DNA of 64,000 bases, from NCBI GenBank assembly GCA_018857735.1, contig JABMCL010002514.1, positions 37,501-101,500 of the forward strand, given 5' to 3'. The notes beneath the pieces were generated by a model. It saw nothing but the letters and a program-made list of their open reading frames with translations. It searched no databases and was not told the DNA's origin. Positions 49,200-61,183 of this stretch are shown here, one piece after another (position 1 is the stretch's first letter; every line of letters starts with the position of its first letter). The stretch is from Alviniconcha marisindica (Eukaryota > Mollusca > Gastropoda > Provannidae). The translations under genes were made by a program, and so were the position numbers.

Positions 49200-49910
49200 T
49201 TTGGACTAGGAGGTGAGTGTAGAGGTAAATCTTCGTGGTTAACCGGAAAGAAAGGCTCAAGATGAACCTGATCGGTGGGTATACAGCCGGGTCTGTAAGT
49301 GAACAGGTAAGTTTACATATCAAGTTGGACGAAAATCATGAACTGAATAATTATGAAGCTTTATGAACGGATAGACCTGTGTACGTCGTCAAATAGGTGA
49401 GTGAACATCAGGTTGGCTTACGTTGTTAGCTGTAAAATAAGCATGGACATACTAAGGTAAATTGTATGTAAAACATTAGGTGAGTGGATAGGTAGATCTT
49501 TGCGGTTATCTGGGATGAAAGCATCAAAATGAACAGATAGGTTGATGAATAGGTACATCTGTGAGCCAGGTAGCTGAGTCTTCCTGGTCATTGACCTTGA
49601 TATAACCGTCCTCACTGACTGGGCGTAAAAAAACAACTATCTTCGTGGTTAGCCGGAAGCAAATAGAACCAAGATGAATAGGTAATTTTCGGGTGGGTCT
49701 GGGTAGATTTATTTTCGGGTGGGTCTGTGTGTACGTAGATGAGTTGACAGATAAGTGTGCATGTTAAGCCGGAAGGAAAATAATGTACTGAACAGGTCAG
49801 TTAATAAATGCATAAATCCGTGGATATGTAGAGCAAGAGTTGAGTGGGCAGGTAAATATTAGCGGTTAGTCAAAATTAAAGTATCAAAATGAACGGGTAA
49901 ATTGAACAGC
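49200..49910. repeat. Diverged relatives of the 300-bp array
   Basis: Stretches such as AGGTAAATCTTCGTGGTTAA, TTTCGGGTGGGTCTGTGTGT and GATGAGTTGACAGATAAGTG match pieces of the array at 57960-63780, in the same orientation but without regular order. Confidence 0.65.
49587..49632 (-). repeat. Stem-loop insert copy in array-related sequence
   Basis: The minus strand reads TTTTTTACGCCCAGTCAGTG and AGGACGGTTATATCAAGG, matching the family core. It interrupts diverged copies of the 300-bp repeat. Confidence 0.6.
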
Positions 49911-49920
49911 GGGTACACAC

Positions 49921-49954
49921 TGACACGCACGCACTCGCACACACACGCACGCAC

Positions 49955-50053
<99 letters not shown>

Positions 50054-50063
50054 TATGTGTCTA
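49921..50063. repeat. (CA)n adjoining the LINE 3' end
   Basis: The tract starts with CGCACGCACTCG-type units and becomes a pure run. It ends 18 bp before the LINE stop codon region, so on the LINE sense strand it is a (GT)n tail. Confidence 0.9.
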
Positions 50064-50080
50064 CACACACACTCACGCTG

Positions 50081-52445
50081 TCATCTCATGCGGTGATCAA
50101 GCTTTCTCTGCGCTTGATCGCAAAAAAATATGAATTTTGATAAGTTTAAGAGTGTGTTCACATTGGCTGAACAAAGGATTTGTACATATTGCTCCTTCTG
50201 TGAGCCATTTCGTGCTGTTGTTTCAAAAGAAAATTTTGTTCTCAAGTCTGTGTATGCTGGGCATTGAAACAACATATGGCACTCATCTTCGGTCGATGTA
50301 GTACAAAAAGGGCAATTACGTAGGTCAAAAGCAGCAGAAAAGCGCAGTCGGTGACAATTTATCCTTGACACACCAAACCTAAATCGCGCAAGGGCAGTTT
50401 TATATATTCTGCTTTGCATACACCCTAGATATCTTTCACAGTGAAGTGTACTCTTAAAACAATGATAAAGATCAAAGCGTTCACTATTAGATATATGTGT
50501 CCACCAACGCTGATAGAAGCAATCTTTAAGACGTTCTTTAAATATATGCAAAAACCGTCTTTCGTCACCAACTTCTACATACATCCATACATACCCAAAT
50601 CCGTTGACACATAACAGGCGTTTAACATGGTAAACCCAAGTTTTTGCTTTGCTATTTCTTTCTTGTAGTCCATATAACATATCGTATGCTTTTCTGGAAT
50701 AACGACATAAAGGCTGTCGTCGTAGTCGGAACCAATATTGCAGACAACGAGCTGCAGCATGAATATACAGTGGGAATCTTCCCAATTCTCCGTACACCAT
50801 ATCTTTGGGGGTGTGTGTGGCGGTACATTCAAAAACAACTTACAGGCTTGTATGTGGACCTTTTCTATTGACTCACGGGCCTTAATTCCCCACAGTTCAG
50901 AGCCATAGAGCAGGGAGGGCACAATCTGTACGTCAACAAGTTTGAAAAATGGACTTGGCGAAGAGCAACCCAGCTTTCTTAATGTTTTTATAATCTCAAA
51001 TGTACCGCGTCTTGCGCGAGTAAGATGCTCTCCGTTTGTAGCAACATCAAAACTGAGTTTTGTTGAAAAAATAAACCCCAAATATTTGTATGAGTTCACA
51101 ACTTCTAGACGCTGATTACCAAACACCCATTGCTCTTTGACAGACAGATGGCCTCCCTTTCGAAAGATCATCACTTTAGTCTTACTCAGATTTACATTCA
51201 GGTGAAGTCTTTGTGTACAGTCATGCAACACATTCAGCTGATTTTGAAGACCTGCAATGGTGGCTGACATAAGGATTATGTCATCAGAAAACAACATAAT
51301 AAAAATTTCAATGTCGTTTGGGGAAAACTGAACACCGTGCCTTCCGCTTGAAGTCATGTCATGGGCCAGCTCATTTATAAATAAAGAGAATAAGGTAGGA
51401 CTTAATAAGCACCCTTGTTTGAGACCCTGCAGGCACTCAAAGTACTCTGTGCAGCTACTGCCACATCTGATACAAGCCTTAATAGTACTGTACATGCTTT
51501 TCAAAATCCTAATCATTCTTCCTTTCACTCCAGCTCTTAACAGAATATTCCACAGTATAGGATGTTGGACTGTATAGAACGCTTTGCTAAAGTCTACATA
51601 GGCAACATAGAATTTACCATTCCGTAACATATACTTTTCAATACAAGCGTACAGTGTAAAGATGTGGTCTGTTGTAGAATAAGTCTTTCTGAAACCAGCC
51701 TGAGCATCGGATAAGACATCATTTGAGTCAGTCCACTCTGTCAAATGCTTGTTTAATATAAACGTGAAGACTTTGCCTAACACACTAAGCAATGAAATTC
51801 CTCTATAATTGTCCATATCATTGGGGTCGCCTTTCTTATGCAGAGGTACTATAATGGCCTTTGTCCACTCAATTGGGAACGAACCTTCTTTAAAAAGCTT
51901 ATTAAAATACTTGACAAGAAATGGAACTATGGATTCTTCTGCAGCTTTCAAAATCTCACCAATAATGCCATCAGGCCCGGCAGCCTTTCCGTTCTTTAGA
52001 TGTCTTATAGCTGCTTTGACTTCTTCTGCTGTGATATCTGCATCTAGAATTTCGTCAAAAACATCATCAGTCACTTCACTATCTTGCTGCGGCTGAGCAC
52101 CATTCACTCTTGCATTTAATACTTTTTGAAAATGGTCACGCCAGTCTGTACCACTGATGTCATTTGTGGCAACTTTCCTACCACGGTGCTTCCGTATTTC
52201 TTTCCAGAAGGCTTGGGAGTCATTTACAGCGCTAAGTAGGGAATTAACTTGACTAGATCTGAAATCGCGTTTCTTGGCTTCAATAAATTGTTTGTATTCC
52301 TTCCTAGAGCAGTTATAGGCCAGCTTATCGCACTGTTCACCAGTTTTTCGAAAACGAGCAAGAAGTTTTCTTAGCGATTTCTTTTTCTCACGGCATTCTC
52401 TGTCAAACCAAACGCTACCACCCTGTCTTGTATTGCCCAGTTTGT
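50081..52445 (-). pseudogene. LINE reverse transcriptase and C-terminal domain, frameshifted
   Basis: This is the polymerase part of a non-LTR retrotransposon. In minus-strand order there is a linker (WFDRECREKKKSLRKLL, YNCSRKEYKQFIEAKKR, FWKEIRKHRG), then RT motifs: HLKNGKAAGPDGI, NYRGISLLSVLGKVF, AYVDFSKAF, GLKQGCLLSPTLFSLFIN and the catalytic box LFSDDIILMS (FSDD in place of the usual FADD or YADD). A C-terminal domain follows with WVYHVKRLL, GFGYVW and a zinc-binding-like CPFC...DECHMLFQCP. The RT frame shifts near 50805 (a CA/C-rich run) into the frame ending at 50081, and another shift lies near 52446 in an A6 run. Linker and C-terminal resemblance suggests the CR1/L2/Nimb group, but the clade is not settled. 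Confidence 0.9.
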
Positions 52446-53129
52446 TTTTTCCTCATGCATGCACTTGCATTCATAAGACAGTCGGTGAGTTCGCCAAGGG
52501 CCTTGTCAATACACTTGTCAATCTCCTCTGTAGCATGCGCGATTTTTTCTTTGAAACTGTCTCCCTGAATGTTCTCTATAAAGCCTTGTATTTTGTCCCT
52601 GTGCCACACGACCCTCTCTACTGGATGCACGACTGTCGCCACGCTTTGCCCTTGTGCACAGGTTATTTCTATCAATATAGGCATATGCTGAGACTCAACT
52701 CGATCGCAAACAGCAACAGTTGCATGGGTCACCTCCTCTGTCCCAGGTGTTCCTTGTATCAGGGCCAGGATCAATTTCTACGTCCATGCACTGCATAAAA
52801 AATGTATCCAGAAACACCACCACAAAGGCAGTAGTCAGATTACCACAGTTATTTTTCGTGTACACAGAGTTGTCACTGTAGGAGTACGTCATGTACTTGA
52901 AGTAGAACAGTGCACAGTCCGTGCGAAAGTTCAGGCCGCAGTGCGATGACTGGTGACCACAGTGGCGAGGAAAAAAGCTCACAGTTTTGAATTGGGAGCG
53001 AAACATGTCCGCTTGTTCCCTTTTCGCCATGAAGGCAATGAATGTCCTGTAGAACGTGCCACATTGTGCACGGAATGCAACAAGATTTGCAGGCATGGCA
53101 GAGTGTGCTGTGATGAGGTCCTCTGCCAA
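52415..53129 (-). pseudogene. LINE 5' region with 2A-like motif; endonuclease mostly missing
   Basis: The minus-strand frame 53129-52695 encodes an N-terminal segment ending in DVEIDPGP, which resembles the 2A-like DVExNPGP motif described at the N-terminus of some animal non-LTR elements; here the Asn is Asp. An overlapping frame (52774-52415) begins within what looks like the very end of an APE endonuclease (VESQHMPILIEI) and runs into the linker before the reverse transcriptase. About 200 residues of endonuclease expected between them are absent, so an internal deletion near 52735 is inferred. The frame ends at a stop at 52415. Confidence 0.65.
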
Positions 53130-53236
53130 ACCTTATCCGTAACAGTTCGGTCTAATTAGCACAAGAAGCTTCCAAATGTTGCTAATTGTACGAGCGCTAA
53201 AAACGCGTCCGGTCCGTTCGGTGACCACGAGTTCAC

Positions 53237-53237
<1 letters not shown>

Positions 53238-53303
<66 letters not shown>

Positions 53304-53348
53304 AGAAGAAGAAAATAAGTGTGTGTGTGTTGTATATATATATATATA

Positions 53349-53380
<32 letters not shown>

Positions 53381-53398
53381 ATATATATATATATATAT
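53238..53398. repeat. (GA)n and (TA)n tracts
   Basis: GA run at 53238-53300, GAA units, a short GT run, then broken TA repeats to 53398. Confidence 0.95.
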
Positions 53399-53402
53399 GT
53401 TA

Positions 53403-53592
53403 CAGGCAATCCGTGAAGTAAGGCATTTCATGAAATGCCTAAAAATGTCAGGCATTTCATGGAGTGGCGAAAAGCTATAGGCAATACACGTAATGCCTAA
53501 ATTTTGTAGGCAATACGAATATTGCCTGAAAAATAGTACTCGAGATTTCACAGTTTGCCTGACTGCCAGTTTCTGTATTCAGGCAAACTGTG
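53403..53592. repeat. Tandem palindrome cluster, 29-bp spacing
   Basis: Units starting AGGCA lie at 53421, 53450, 53479 and 53508, exactly 29 bp apart, with a shorter one at 53403. The first is a perfect 20-bp palindrome, AGGCATTTCATGAAATGCCT; the third and fourth are near-palindromes with different centres, and the second is decayed. A further inverted pair, CACAGTTTGCCT (53549-53560) and AGGCAAACTGTG (53581-53592), has a 20-nt loop. I do not recognise the family. Confidence 0.75.
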
Positions 53593-53611
53593 TATTGATT
53601 CTGTGCCTCTG

Positions 53612-53644
53612 TGCGCGCGCGCGCGCGCGCGTGTTGTGTGTGTG

Positions 53645-53676
<32 letters not shown>

Positions 53677-53722
53677 TGAGTGCGTGCGTGCGTGCGTGCA
53701 TGCGTGAGAGAGAGAGAGAGAG
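53612..53722. repeat. (GC)n, (GT)n, (GTGC)n and (GA)n in series
   Basis: Adjacent simple repeats change phase from GCGC to GTGT to GTGC to GAGA. Confidence 0.9.
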
Positions 53723-53849
53723 GGGGAGGAGAATTTTGTGGAACAGAATTGAATATGTGACCCGTTCTCACGAAATGAGTCTTAACTTAAAATTTGGCAT
53801 TGGAGATATCAACATGTCTCAAATCTGCAAGTTCTGCTCGTTATTTTGA

Positions 53850-54165
53850 TATTACCGCAGTAGCACGTAAAAGACCCTGGTCATTCTGCCAAAAGTGCAG
53901 GTGGCAGGTTACAGCTAAACACGCATACACCTTACGTATGTGGCTTTGCATGAAGTGACATGGTGCATGGTTGTATGGTGTACACAGAACTGCGCCGAGA
54001 TGGCAGCAGTTTCATGTGGCACCAGCCATGCCAGCGCTGTAAGTACACCACTTAGGTGGATATTCAAAACTGCGATATAAAAAGTTATTCACTCATGTAG
54101 AATCACATGCGAGCGCAGTGAGTCTGCTCGAGAGCGGAGAATAGCGCTATATAATAGCGATCAAT
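53850..54165 (+). mobile_element. SINE family 2 copy, 5'-truncated
   Basis: The copy starts in the body (AAAGTGCAGGTGGCAGGTTA), continues through CATGCCAGCGCTGTAAGTAC and ends GAGAATAGCGCTATATAATA with a short ACT-rich tail. Confidence 0.75.
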
Positions 54166-54227
54166 ACTACTACTACTTAAATCACGTTTTTACTCCCCCA
54201 AAAAATGTAGATGTGACGTGTTTTTAA

Positions 54228-55080
54228 AGGAAAAGTCCAAGGTATTTAAGTATGCAAAATGACCATCGAAATGATTGACAAATGAGTCACTAGTCTGAGA
54301 TTTAATGAAATAAAAAATGAAAAAAAATGTTTATGTTGGTTTTTAATCGATTTTATTTTCTGTAGGCTGGCCGAGACTGCTGTCTCGGGTTCTCCATCAG
54401 TCACGGACTTTCTCGGAAGTGACACGTCAGTCTGGGAGTCAGTGCGGTTGCCATCTTAGATTGTTCATTGAATGTGTATGCGTGTGGTTGACAAAAAGCT
54501 CTACCATGCCGGCCTACTGTATTGCAGCAAACTGTAACAACCACAAGCAACCCAAAGCATAACTATGCACGAGTTCCCGCGGAATCGACCCGCTGTGAGG
54601 CGAAAATGGGTCAAATTTGTACAATTCAAACGAGCTGACTTTGATGCTGCGCCTCAGACACGCCCATTTGTGTAACGAGCACTTCGCTGAGTGCGACTCG
54701 TAAACTTTTTGGCGGAATACCAAATGGGGTTTGCTTCAAAGCGGAATTTGTAGGGCTGTCCACAGGTAACCGACTTGCAAAAAAATCCAGTTCGAATCTC
54801 CAAGGATGAAGCTGACGAGCAGCAAGCGCACAGCATGAAAAAAATGAGAGATACACTGATACACTGAAACAAGCGCTAACAATTAAGGCAAAGACAAAAA
54901 GTCTAACACGAATGCCTACGGCAGAAAAGGCCATGAAAGAAAGAGACTGTACACAAATGCCTGTGGCAAAGAAAGAAAGAACAGACCACAAATGCCTGTG
55001 GCAAAGAAAGAAAGAGCAAACCGCAAATGCTGGTGGCAAACGAAAAATGGCTTCCCTAATCAGTCAAGCGAACAGCTGAC
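54228..55080 (+). pseudogene. Second THAP-type transposon, decayed and missing its right end
   Basis: The left end AGGAAAAGTCCAAGG follows TTAA (54224-54227). Homology with 62083-62865 continues through the THAP region (MPAYCIAANCNN from 54505) to about 54735, with two frame disruptions relative to that copy. After 54735 it keeps sequence absent from the shorter copy, including four short tandem units with AATGCCTGTGGCAAAGAAAG (about 54905-55045). No right terminal repeat is found. Confidence 0.65.
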
Positions 55081-55087
55081 ACCAAAT

Positions 55088-55135
55088 GTAAGTAAATTGG
55101 TGTTTTACGCCCAGTCAACCGGCGCGGTTAAGACA
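55088..55135 (+). repeat. Stem-loop insert copy, 3' end diverged
   Basis: GTAAGTAAATTGGTGTTTTA and CGCCCAGTCAACCGGCGCGG match the 5' two thirds of the family; the sequence then departs after GGTTAAGAC. Confidence 0.6.
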
Positions 55136-55140
55136 AAGTT

Positions 55141-56647
55141 CGTGAGAACGGGTCATATATGTACTTTGCAAAGCTTGTTCTAGTGCATTTTCATAACTTG
55201 TTACTGTGTGTGAATTACGGTTAAAAAATTTATCTCTGCATTTTCGTATAAATTATTTGTACTGCGTGTAAATTGCCATTTAAAACATTTCACGCATGAA
55301 ATGAAATGAGCAGAAAGTAATTTATCAGTGGAAATGATTTCAATTGATGATATGTTGTAAGCATATTTGCCTTTTTAGAAGTTAGTGTGTATTGCAAATT
55401 AAAGTATTTCTTGTATTTTTTACTTCAGTGAGTGTACAGTTGTGGAGAAAAGCCCTTCTATTAAAGTACATCGGGTTACCGATCCCCCCCTTTTTTTCTT
55501 AAAAAAAAAATCTACGTTCAACTCTAGTCAAACTGTTGGTGAAATGGTCTTTGTAAGTTTTGAAGTTGAAAAGATGAGAATATTTTTAGTTCAGTCAATA
55601 TATATATATATAAAAGAAAACTCACAAAGAAAGAAAACATAGAAGTAAACGTAAATATAAATACTGATGAAACTGAATATAATTATATATATAATAAAAA
55701 ATAAAAAATAAAAAGAGAAAGAGAGAGAGAGGGAGAGAATAAGAATAGACAAAAGTATATACACAGGTCAACAGGCATATTCACACTAAACGCACAGGTA
55801 AACAGCTGATGTACTCACAATAAACACACACAGAAACAGGCGCAACTCATAACAGTTGTAGCAGCAACCAAGTACACATAAATGCAGCACTGAAGACCAT
55901 GAACTGATTTTGCTTCCTCTTTTAAAACTGTGCTCATAAAACACCTGCTCAAAAACTATGTTTAAACCTCTTGCCTCAGTCTCTTCGTTGTCTTGTGTGT
56001 GAGGCTAATTTTACAAATAAACATATGATTTTAAATGTAGTGTTAGTTAATAAATTATACTTGAGATGTGAATTGATTTGATCAAACTGTATCATTAGTT
56101 ACAGTGGGGCAGCATCAAATCAATCTCTTTACTTGGTTATTTAACAAAACTGTTCATAAATGGTAATAAAAATAAAGTAGACATTTAATGACTTATTCAC
56201 AGTTACTTGTCAGTTAGTGTTATTTTCCTCTCAGAACACAGAATCACACATATGAATGAAACTGAATATATCATGAACAAAATGTAAAACCACAAAACTA
56301 CATCAATCACTATGTGAGAACTGCATTTTGTAAATTGCATTTTTTCTTTTTTTTAAAGCACTATGCATGCATGCAGCTTGTGTGTGCGTGCGGGTATGTG
56401 TGTTGTTTTAATTGTTGTACTCTTAATCTGTGGCTGTATTTATTTGTACATTAATTTTTTTAATAAGTAGAATGCCTACATGTATACTGGTTGTGTGTAT
56501 ATATGTGTGTGGGAGAGGGGAGGGTGTGGGTTGGGTTGGGGAGGTGTTGTTATGTGGGTGTGTAAGCAAGAGACAGATGTACGGGTGTGCGCGTGCGTCT
56601 TAATAGCTGTATTTTTAATCTCTGTTTAAACTGACTTGCATATTTTA

Positions 56648-56650
<3 letters not shown>
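55141..56650. other. AT-rich unassigned sequence
   Basis: No coding signal recognised. Short (TA)n near 55600 and GT-rich stretches near 56390-56560. Confidence 0.5.
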
Positions 56651-56721
<71 letters not shown>

Positions 56722-56804
56722 GTCTGTGTCGTTGTATCTTTATATCTTATTTCTATTTCTTATACTTTCTTTATCTTATATATATATATATATATATATA
56801 CTAA

Positions 56805-56878
<74 letters not shown>
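56651..56878. repeat. Two (GT)n tracts with (TA)n between
   Basis: GT runs at 56651-56720 and 56806-56878 flank a T-rich spacer and (TA)n at 56779-56800. Confidence 0.95.
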
Positions 56879-56881
<3 letters not shown>

Positions 56882-57959
56882 CAATAGTTAATGCACTAGG
56901 CCTACACTGTTTGTTATAATGTATGTTTTTTAAATTTTGCTTGTGGCCGTAATTTGAATTTCCTGTGTTTACAGAGGACAACTGAATATTCTTGATTCTT
57001 AAAAAGCAGTACATGTATAGGTATACTGCTGTAATGTACACTGTTATGATTCAGACCTCTTTAAGTTTAAAGAAATTCTGATAATTTGACTAGAGAAAAA
57101 GAAGAAAATGAAGTGAGAAGCCCAAAGGTAAAACTCAGGCCACATTCCTTACAGTTTACACTAAGTAGCAGTGGGTGTACTAAGTTAGTAAGTAGCAGTG
57201 GGTGTAATATGAAAATCTATATTCTGAACTACTCCAGGGTTTTTAGACAGAAAAAATAATTAAATGTGTGCTTGTCAGTGGAAAGCAAATGTCATCAACA
57301 CCACTGTCTCACCCAAACCTTATATTTACAATTTGCCATATTAAGGCACAAACACACTCAAACACAGTTGGTATACATGCACCAACAGGAGACTTTTGTC
57401 AAGATTTAGAAATTAAAAATTACAAAATAAATTAAAGGCACACTGCTGATAGGGTTAGCGCTAGGATTAGGCTGCCTGTCTGTAGCGTAGAAACAGTAAT
57501 GATAGCAAATAGATTTGGCCGATGATTTTGTTGTGAATCCTTTTTAAATATGCACCCCCACCCCAGTTTTTAAAAGCATGTGGATACTGAAAGAATTTTG
57601 TCCGAAATAAAGTAAATAAAATAGTTTAAAAACAAAACAAAGCTGTGCCGATTATAGTGGCAAACATGCTGTCACTTTTTCGACCAGTTTCGCTGAGCGG
57701 CGACCACCTAACTTTCCGCTGTTTCTTGTCGGCAGTTAATCTGTTCAACTTTAATTCACGTCCCTCCACCTCCTTTCCTATGTAGTTCATACAGCACAAA
57801 CAGTATCCTTCCCCAAGGTAGTTATTTTTTAGTGTTGCGGTTGATCGAAACTATCTTAGCTCAGGCGAGACTCAGTAGGCGGTGGATAGCAGACTACCCA
57901 TAGCCACCGGAACGTCCCAGTCAACAAACTTCCGCCTTACGCAGGGGCAGAGCACTCTA
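56879..57959. other. Unassigned sequence before the 300-bp array
   Basis: Ordinary AT-rich sequence. A CpG-containing patch at 57640-57960 has no recognisable exon. Confidence 0.45.
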
Positions 57960-58825
57960 AAATTTCCTCTCATGGGAATGGTCTATAGCCAGAAGCATCA
58001 AAATTTACAGATACATTCATTTTCGGGTGGGTCTGTCGGTACGCAGACCAGCAGATGATTTGACAGATAAGTGCGCATGTAAAGCCAGGTGAAAAACACA
58101 CACAAATTGAACCGGTTGATTGATGAAAAGGTAAATCTGCGAATATTGAGAACAACAGGTGAGAGGACAGGTAAGTACAAATGGTTTGTCGGAAAGAAAT
58201 AATCAAAATGAACAGATAGGGTAATGAACGGGTAGATCTATGGGCATGTACACAAGTAGTTGTGATGACAGGTAGGTCTTTGTGGTTAGACAAAAGAGAA
58301 GCATGAAGATAAACAGATAACTTTATTTTCGGGTAGATCTGTGTGTACGTACCCCAGTAGATGAGTTGAAAGGTAATTGTGGATGTTATGCCGAAAAGAA
58401 ACAAATAAACTGAACAGGTATAGTGATGAACAGGTACATCTGTGGACATGTAGAGCAGTAGAAATGTTGACGGGTAGATCTTAGCGGTTAATCGGAATAA
58501 AAGTGTAATTAACAGGTAGAGTTATGAACGGGTACATCTATGGGCAGGTATAGAAATAGTTGTGGTGACAGGTAGGTTTTTGTGGTTAGACGAAAGAGAA
58601 GCATGAAGATAAACAGGTAAATTTACTTACGAGTAGATCTGCGTGTAGGTACCCCAGTAGATGAGTTGAAAGGTCATTTTGCAGGTTATGTCGAAAAAGA
58701 AGAAATAAACTGAACAGGTATACTGACGAACGGGTACAAATGTGGACATGCAGCGCAGTAGAAAAGTTGACGGGTAGATCTTAGCAGTTAATGTGATTTT
58801 AAGTATGTAGGCAGCGCATGAACGG

Positions 58826-58829
<4 letters not shown>

Positions 58830-58877
<48 letters not shown>
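58830..58877. repeat. (TA)n inside the 300-bp array
   Basis: About 24 TA units at a point where an array unit is shortened to about 208 bp. Confidence 0.95.
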
Positions 58878-58879
<2 letters not shown>

Positions 58880-59005
58880 GTAGGTACACGAGTACATGTG
58901 GTAACAGGTAGGTCTTTGTGGTTAGACGAAAGAGAAACATGAAGATAAACAGAGTCATGCAGCGCAGTAGGAACGTTGACGGGTAGATCTTAGCGTTTAA
59001 TCTGA

Positions 59006-59063
59006 TAGGTAGGTAAGTTGGTGTTTTACGCCCAGTCAACCGGTACGGTTATATCAGGGCGAT
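59006..59063 (+). mobile_element. 58-bp stem-loop insert inside the 300-bp array
   Basis: The tandem array is interrupted by a 58-bp segment flanked by exact 11-bp direct repeats GTTTAATCTGA (58995-59005 and 59064-59074). The insert carries GTTGGTGTTTTACGCCCAGT and CGGTACGGTTATATCAGGGC. Predicted pairing is CGCCC with GGGCG, and inside it AACCG with CGGTT around a GTA loop. The uninterrupted array units define the empty site. Confidence 0.85.
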
Positions 59064-61183
59064 GTTTAATCTGAAATAAAGTATGAAAATGAACAGGTAG
59101 CGTCACGAAAGGGTACATCTATGGGTAGGTACACAAGTATTTGTGGTGACAGGTAAATCTTGTTGTTAGACAAAGGAGAAGTATGAAGATAAACAGGTAA
59201 ATTTATTTCCGGTTGGATCTGTATGTACGTACCCTAGCAGATGAGCGGAAATTTAACTGTGTATGTTATGCCGAAAAAGGAGAAATACTGAACAGGTATA
59301 CTCATGGACGGATATATCTGTGGACAGGTAGAGCAGTAGAAACGTTGACGGGTAGATCGTAGCGGTTAATCATATAGAATATTTAAAGTATGAAAATGAA
59401 CATTCAGGGTCATGATCGGGTACATTTAAGGGCAGGTGCACAAGTAGTTGTGGTGACAGGTAGATCTTTGTTCTTAGGCAAAGGAGAAGCATGAGGATCT
59501 GTGTGTACGTACCCCAGCAGATGAATGGAAAGGTATCTGTGTATGTTGTGCTGAAAATGAAGAAATAAACTGAACAGGTATACTGATGAACAGGTGCATC
59601 TGTGTACCTGTAGAGCAGTAGAAACGTTGACGGGTAGATCTAAACGGTTAACCGGATTGACAGCATGAACATGAACAGGTAGGGTCATGAACGGGTACAT
59701 CTGTGTGCATGTACACAAGTAATTGTGGTGACAGGTAGGTCTTTGTGGTTAGACGAAAGAAAAGCATGAAGGTAAACAGGTAAATATATATTCGGGTGGA
59801 TCAGTGTGTAGGTACACCAGTAAATGAGTTGAAAGGTCATTTTGCAGGTTATGCCGAAAAAGAAGAAGCAAACTGAACAGGTATACTGATGAACAGGTAC
59901 ATCTGTGGACATGTAGAACAGTAGAACCGTGAATGGGTAGATCTTAACGGTTAATCGGAATGAAAGTCTGAAAATGAACACATATGGTCATGAACGGGTA
60001 CATCTATGGGTATGTACACAAGTAGTAGTGGTGACAGGTAGGCTTTTGTGGTTAGAAGAAAGAGAAGCATGAAGGTAAACAGGTAAATTTACTTTCGGGT
60101 GGATTTGTGTGTAGGTACCAGTATATGAGTTGAAAGGTCATTGCGCAGGTTATGCCGAAAAATGAAAAATAAACTGAACAGGTATACTGATGGACAGGTA
60201 CGTCTGTGGACATGTAGAACAGTGGAAACGTGGACGGGTAGATCTTAACGGTTAATCGGAATGAAAGTATGAAAATGAACAGGTAGGGCCATGAATGGGT
60301 ACAGCTATGGGCAGGTACACATGCAGTTGTGGTGACAGGTAGGTCTTTGTTCTTAGGCAAAGGAGAAACGTGAGGGTAAACAGGTAAATTTATGTTTGGG
60401 TGTATCTGTGGTTAGGTACCCAGAGATGAGTTGAAAGGTCATTGTGCATGTAATGCCGAAAAAGAAGAAATGAATTGAACAGGTATAGTGATGAACAGGT
60501 ACATCTGTGGACATGCAGAACAGTATAGTGATGAACAGATACATCTGTGGACATGGAGAACAGTAGAAACGTTGACGGGTAGATCTAAACGGTTAATCGG
60601 AATGAAAGTATGAAAATGAACAGGTAGGGTCATGAACGGGTACAAATCTATGGGCAGGTACACAAGTAGTTGTGGTGACAGGTAGGTCTTTATGGTTAGA
60701 TGAAAGAGAAGCATGAGGGTAAACAGGTAAATTTATTTTCGGGTGGACCTGTGGGTAGGTGCCCCAGTAGATGAGTTGAAAGGTCATTGCGTAGTGTATG
60801 CAGAAAAAGAAGAAATAAACCGAACAAGTATATTGATGAACAGGTACGTCTGTAGACATGTAGAACAGTATAACCGTGGACGGGTAGATCTGAACGGTTA
60901 ATCGGAATGAAAGTCTGAAAATGAACGCGTAGGGTCCTGAGCGGGTACATCTGTGGGCATGTACACAAGTAGTTGTGGTGACAGGTAGGTCTTTATGGTT
61001 AGACGAAAGAGAAGCATGAAGGTAAACCGGTAAATTTATTTCCAGGTGGATCTGTTTGTAGGTACCCCAGTATATGAGTTGAAAGGGCATTGTGCAGGTT
61101 ATCCGAAAAATAAGAAATAAACTGAACAGGTATAGTAGTGAACAGGTACATCTGTGGACATGTAGAACAGTAGAAACGTTGAT

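Noticed and set aside
53403..53592. CRISPR-like repeats with 29-bp spacing
   Set aside because: The conserved parts are the palindrome ends, there are no unique spacers, and the setting is an animal genome.
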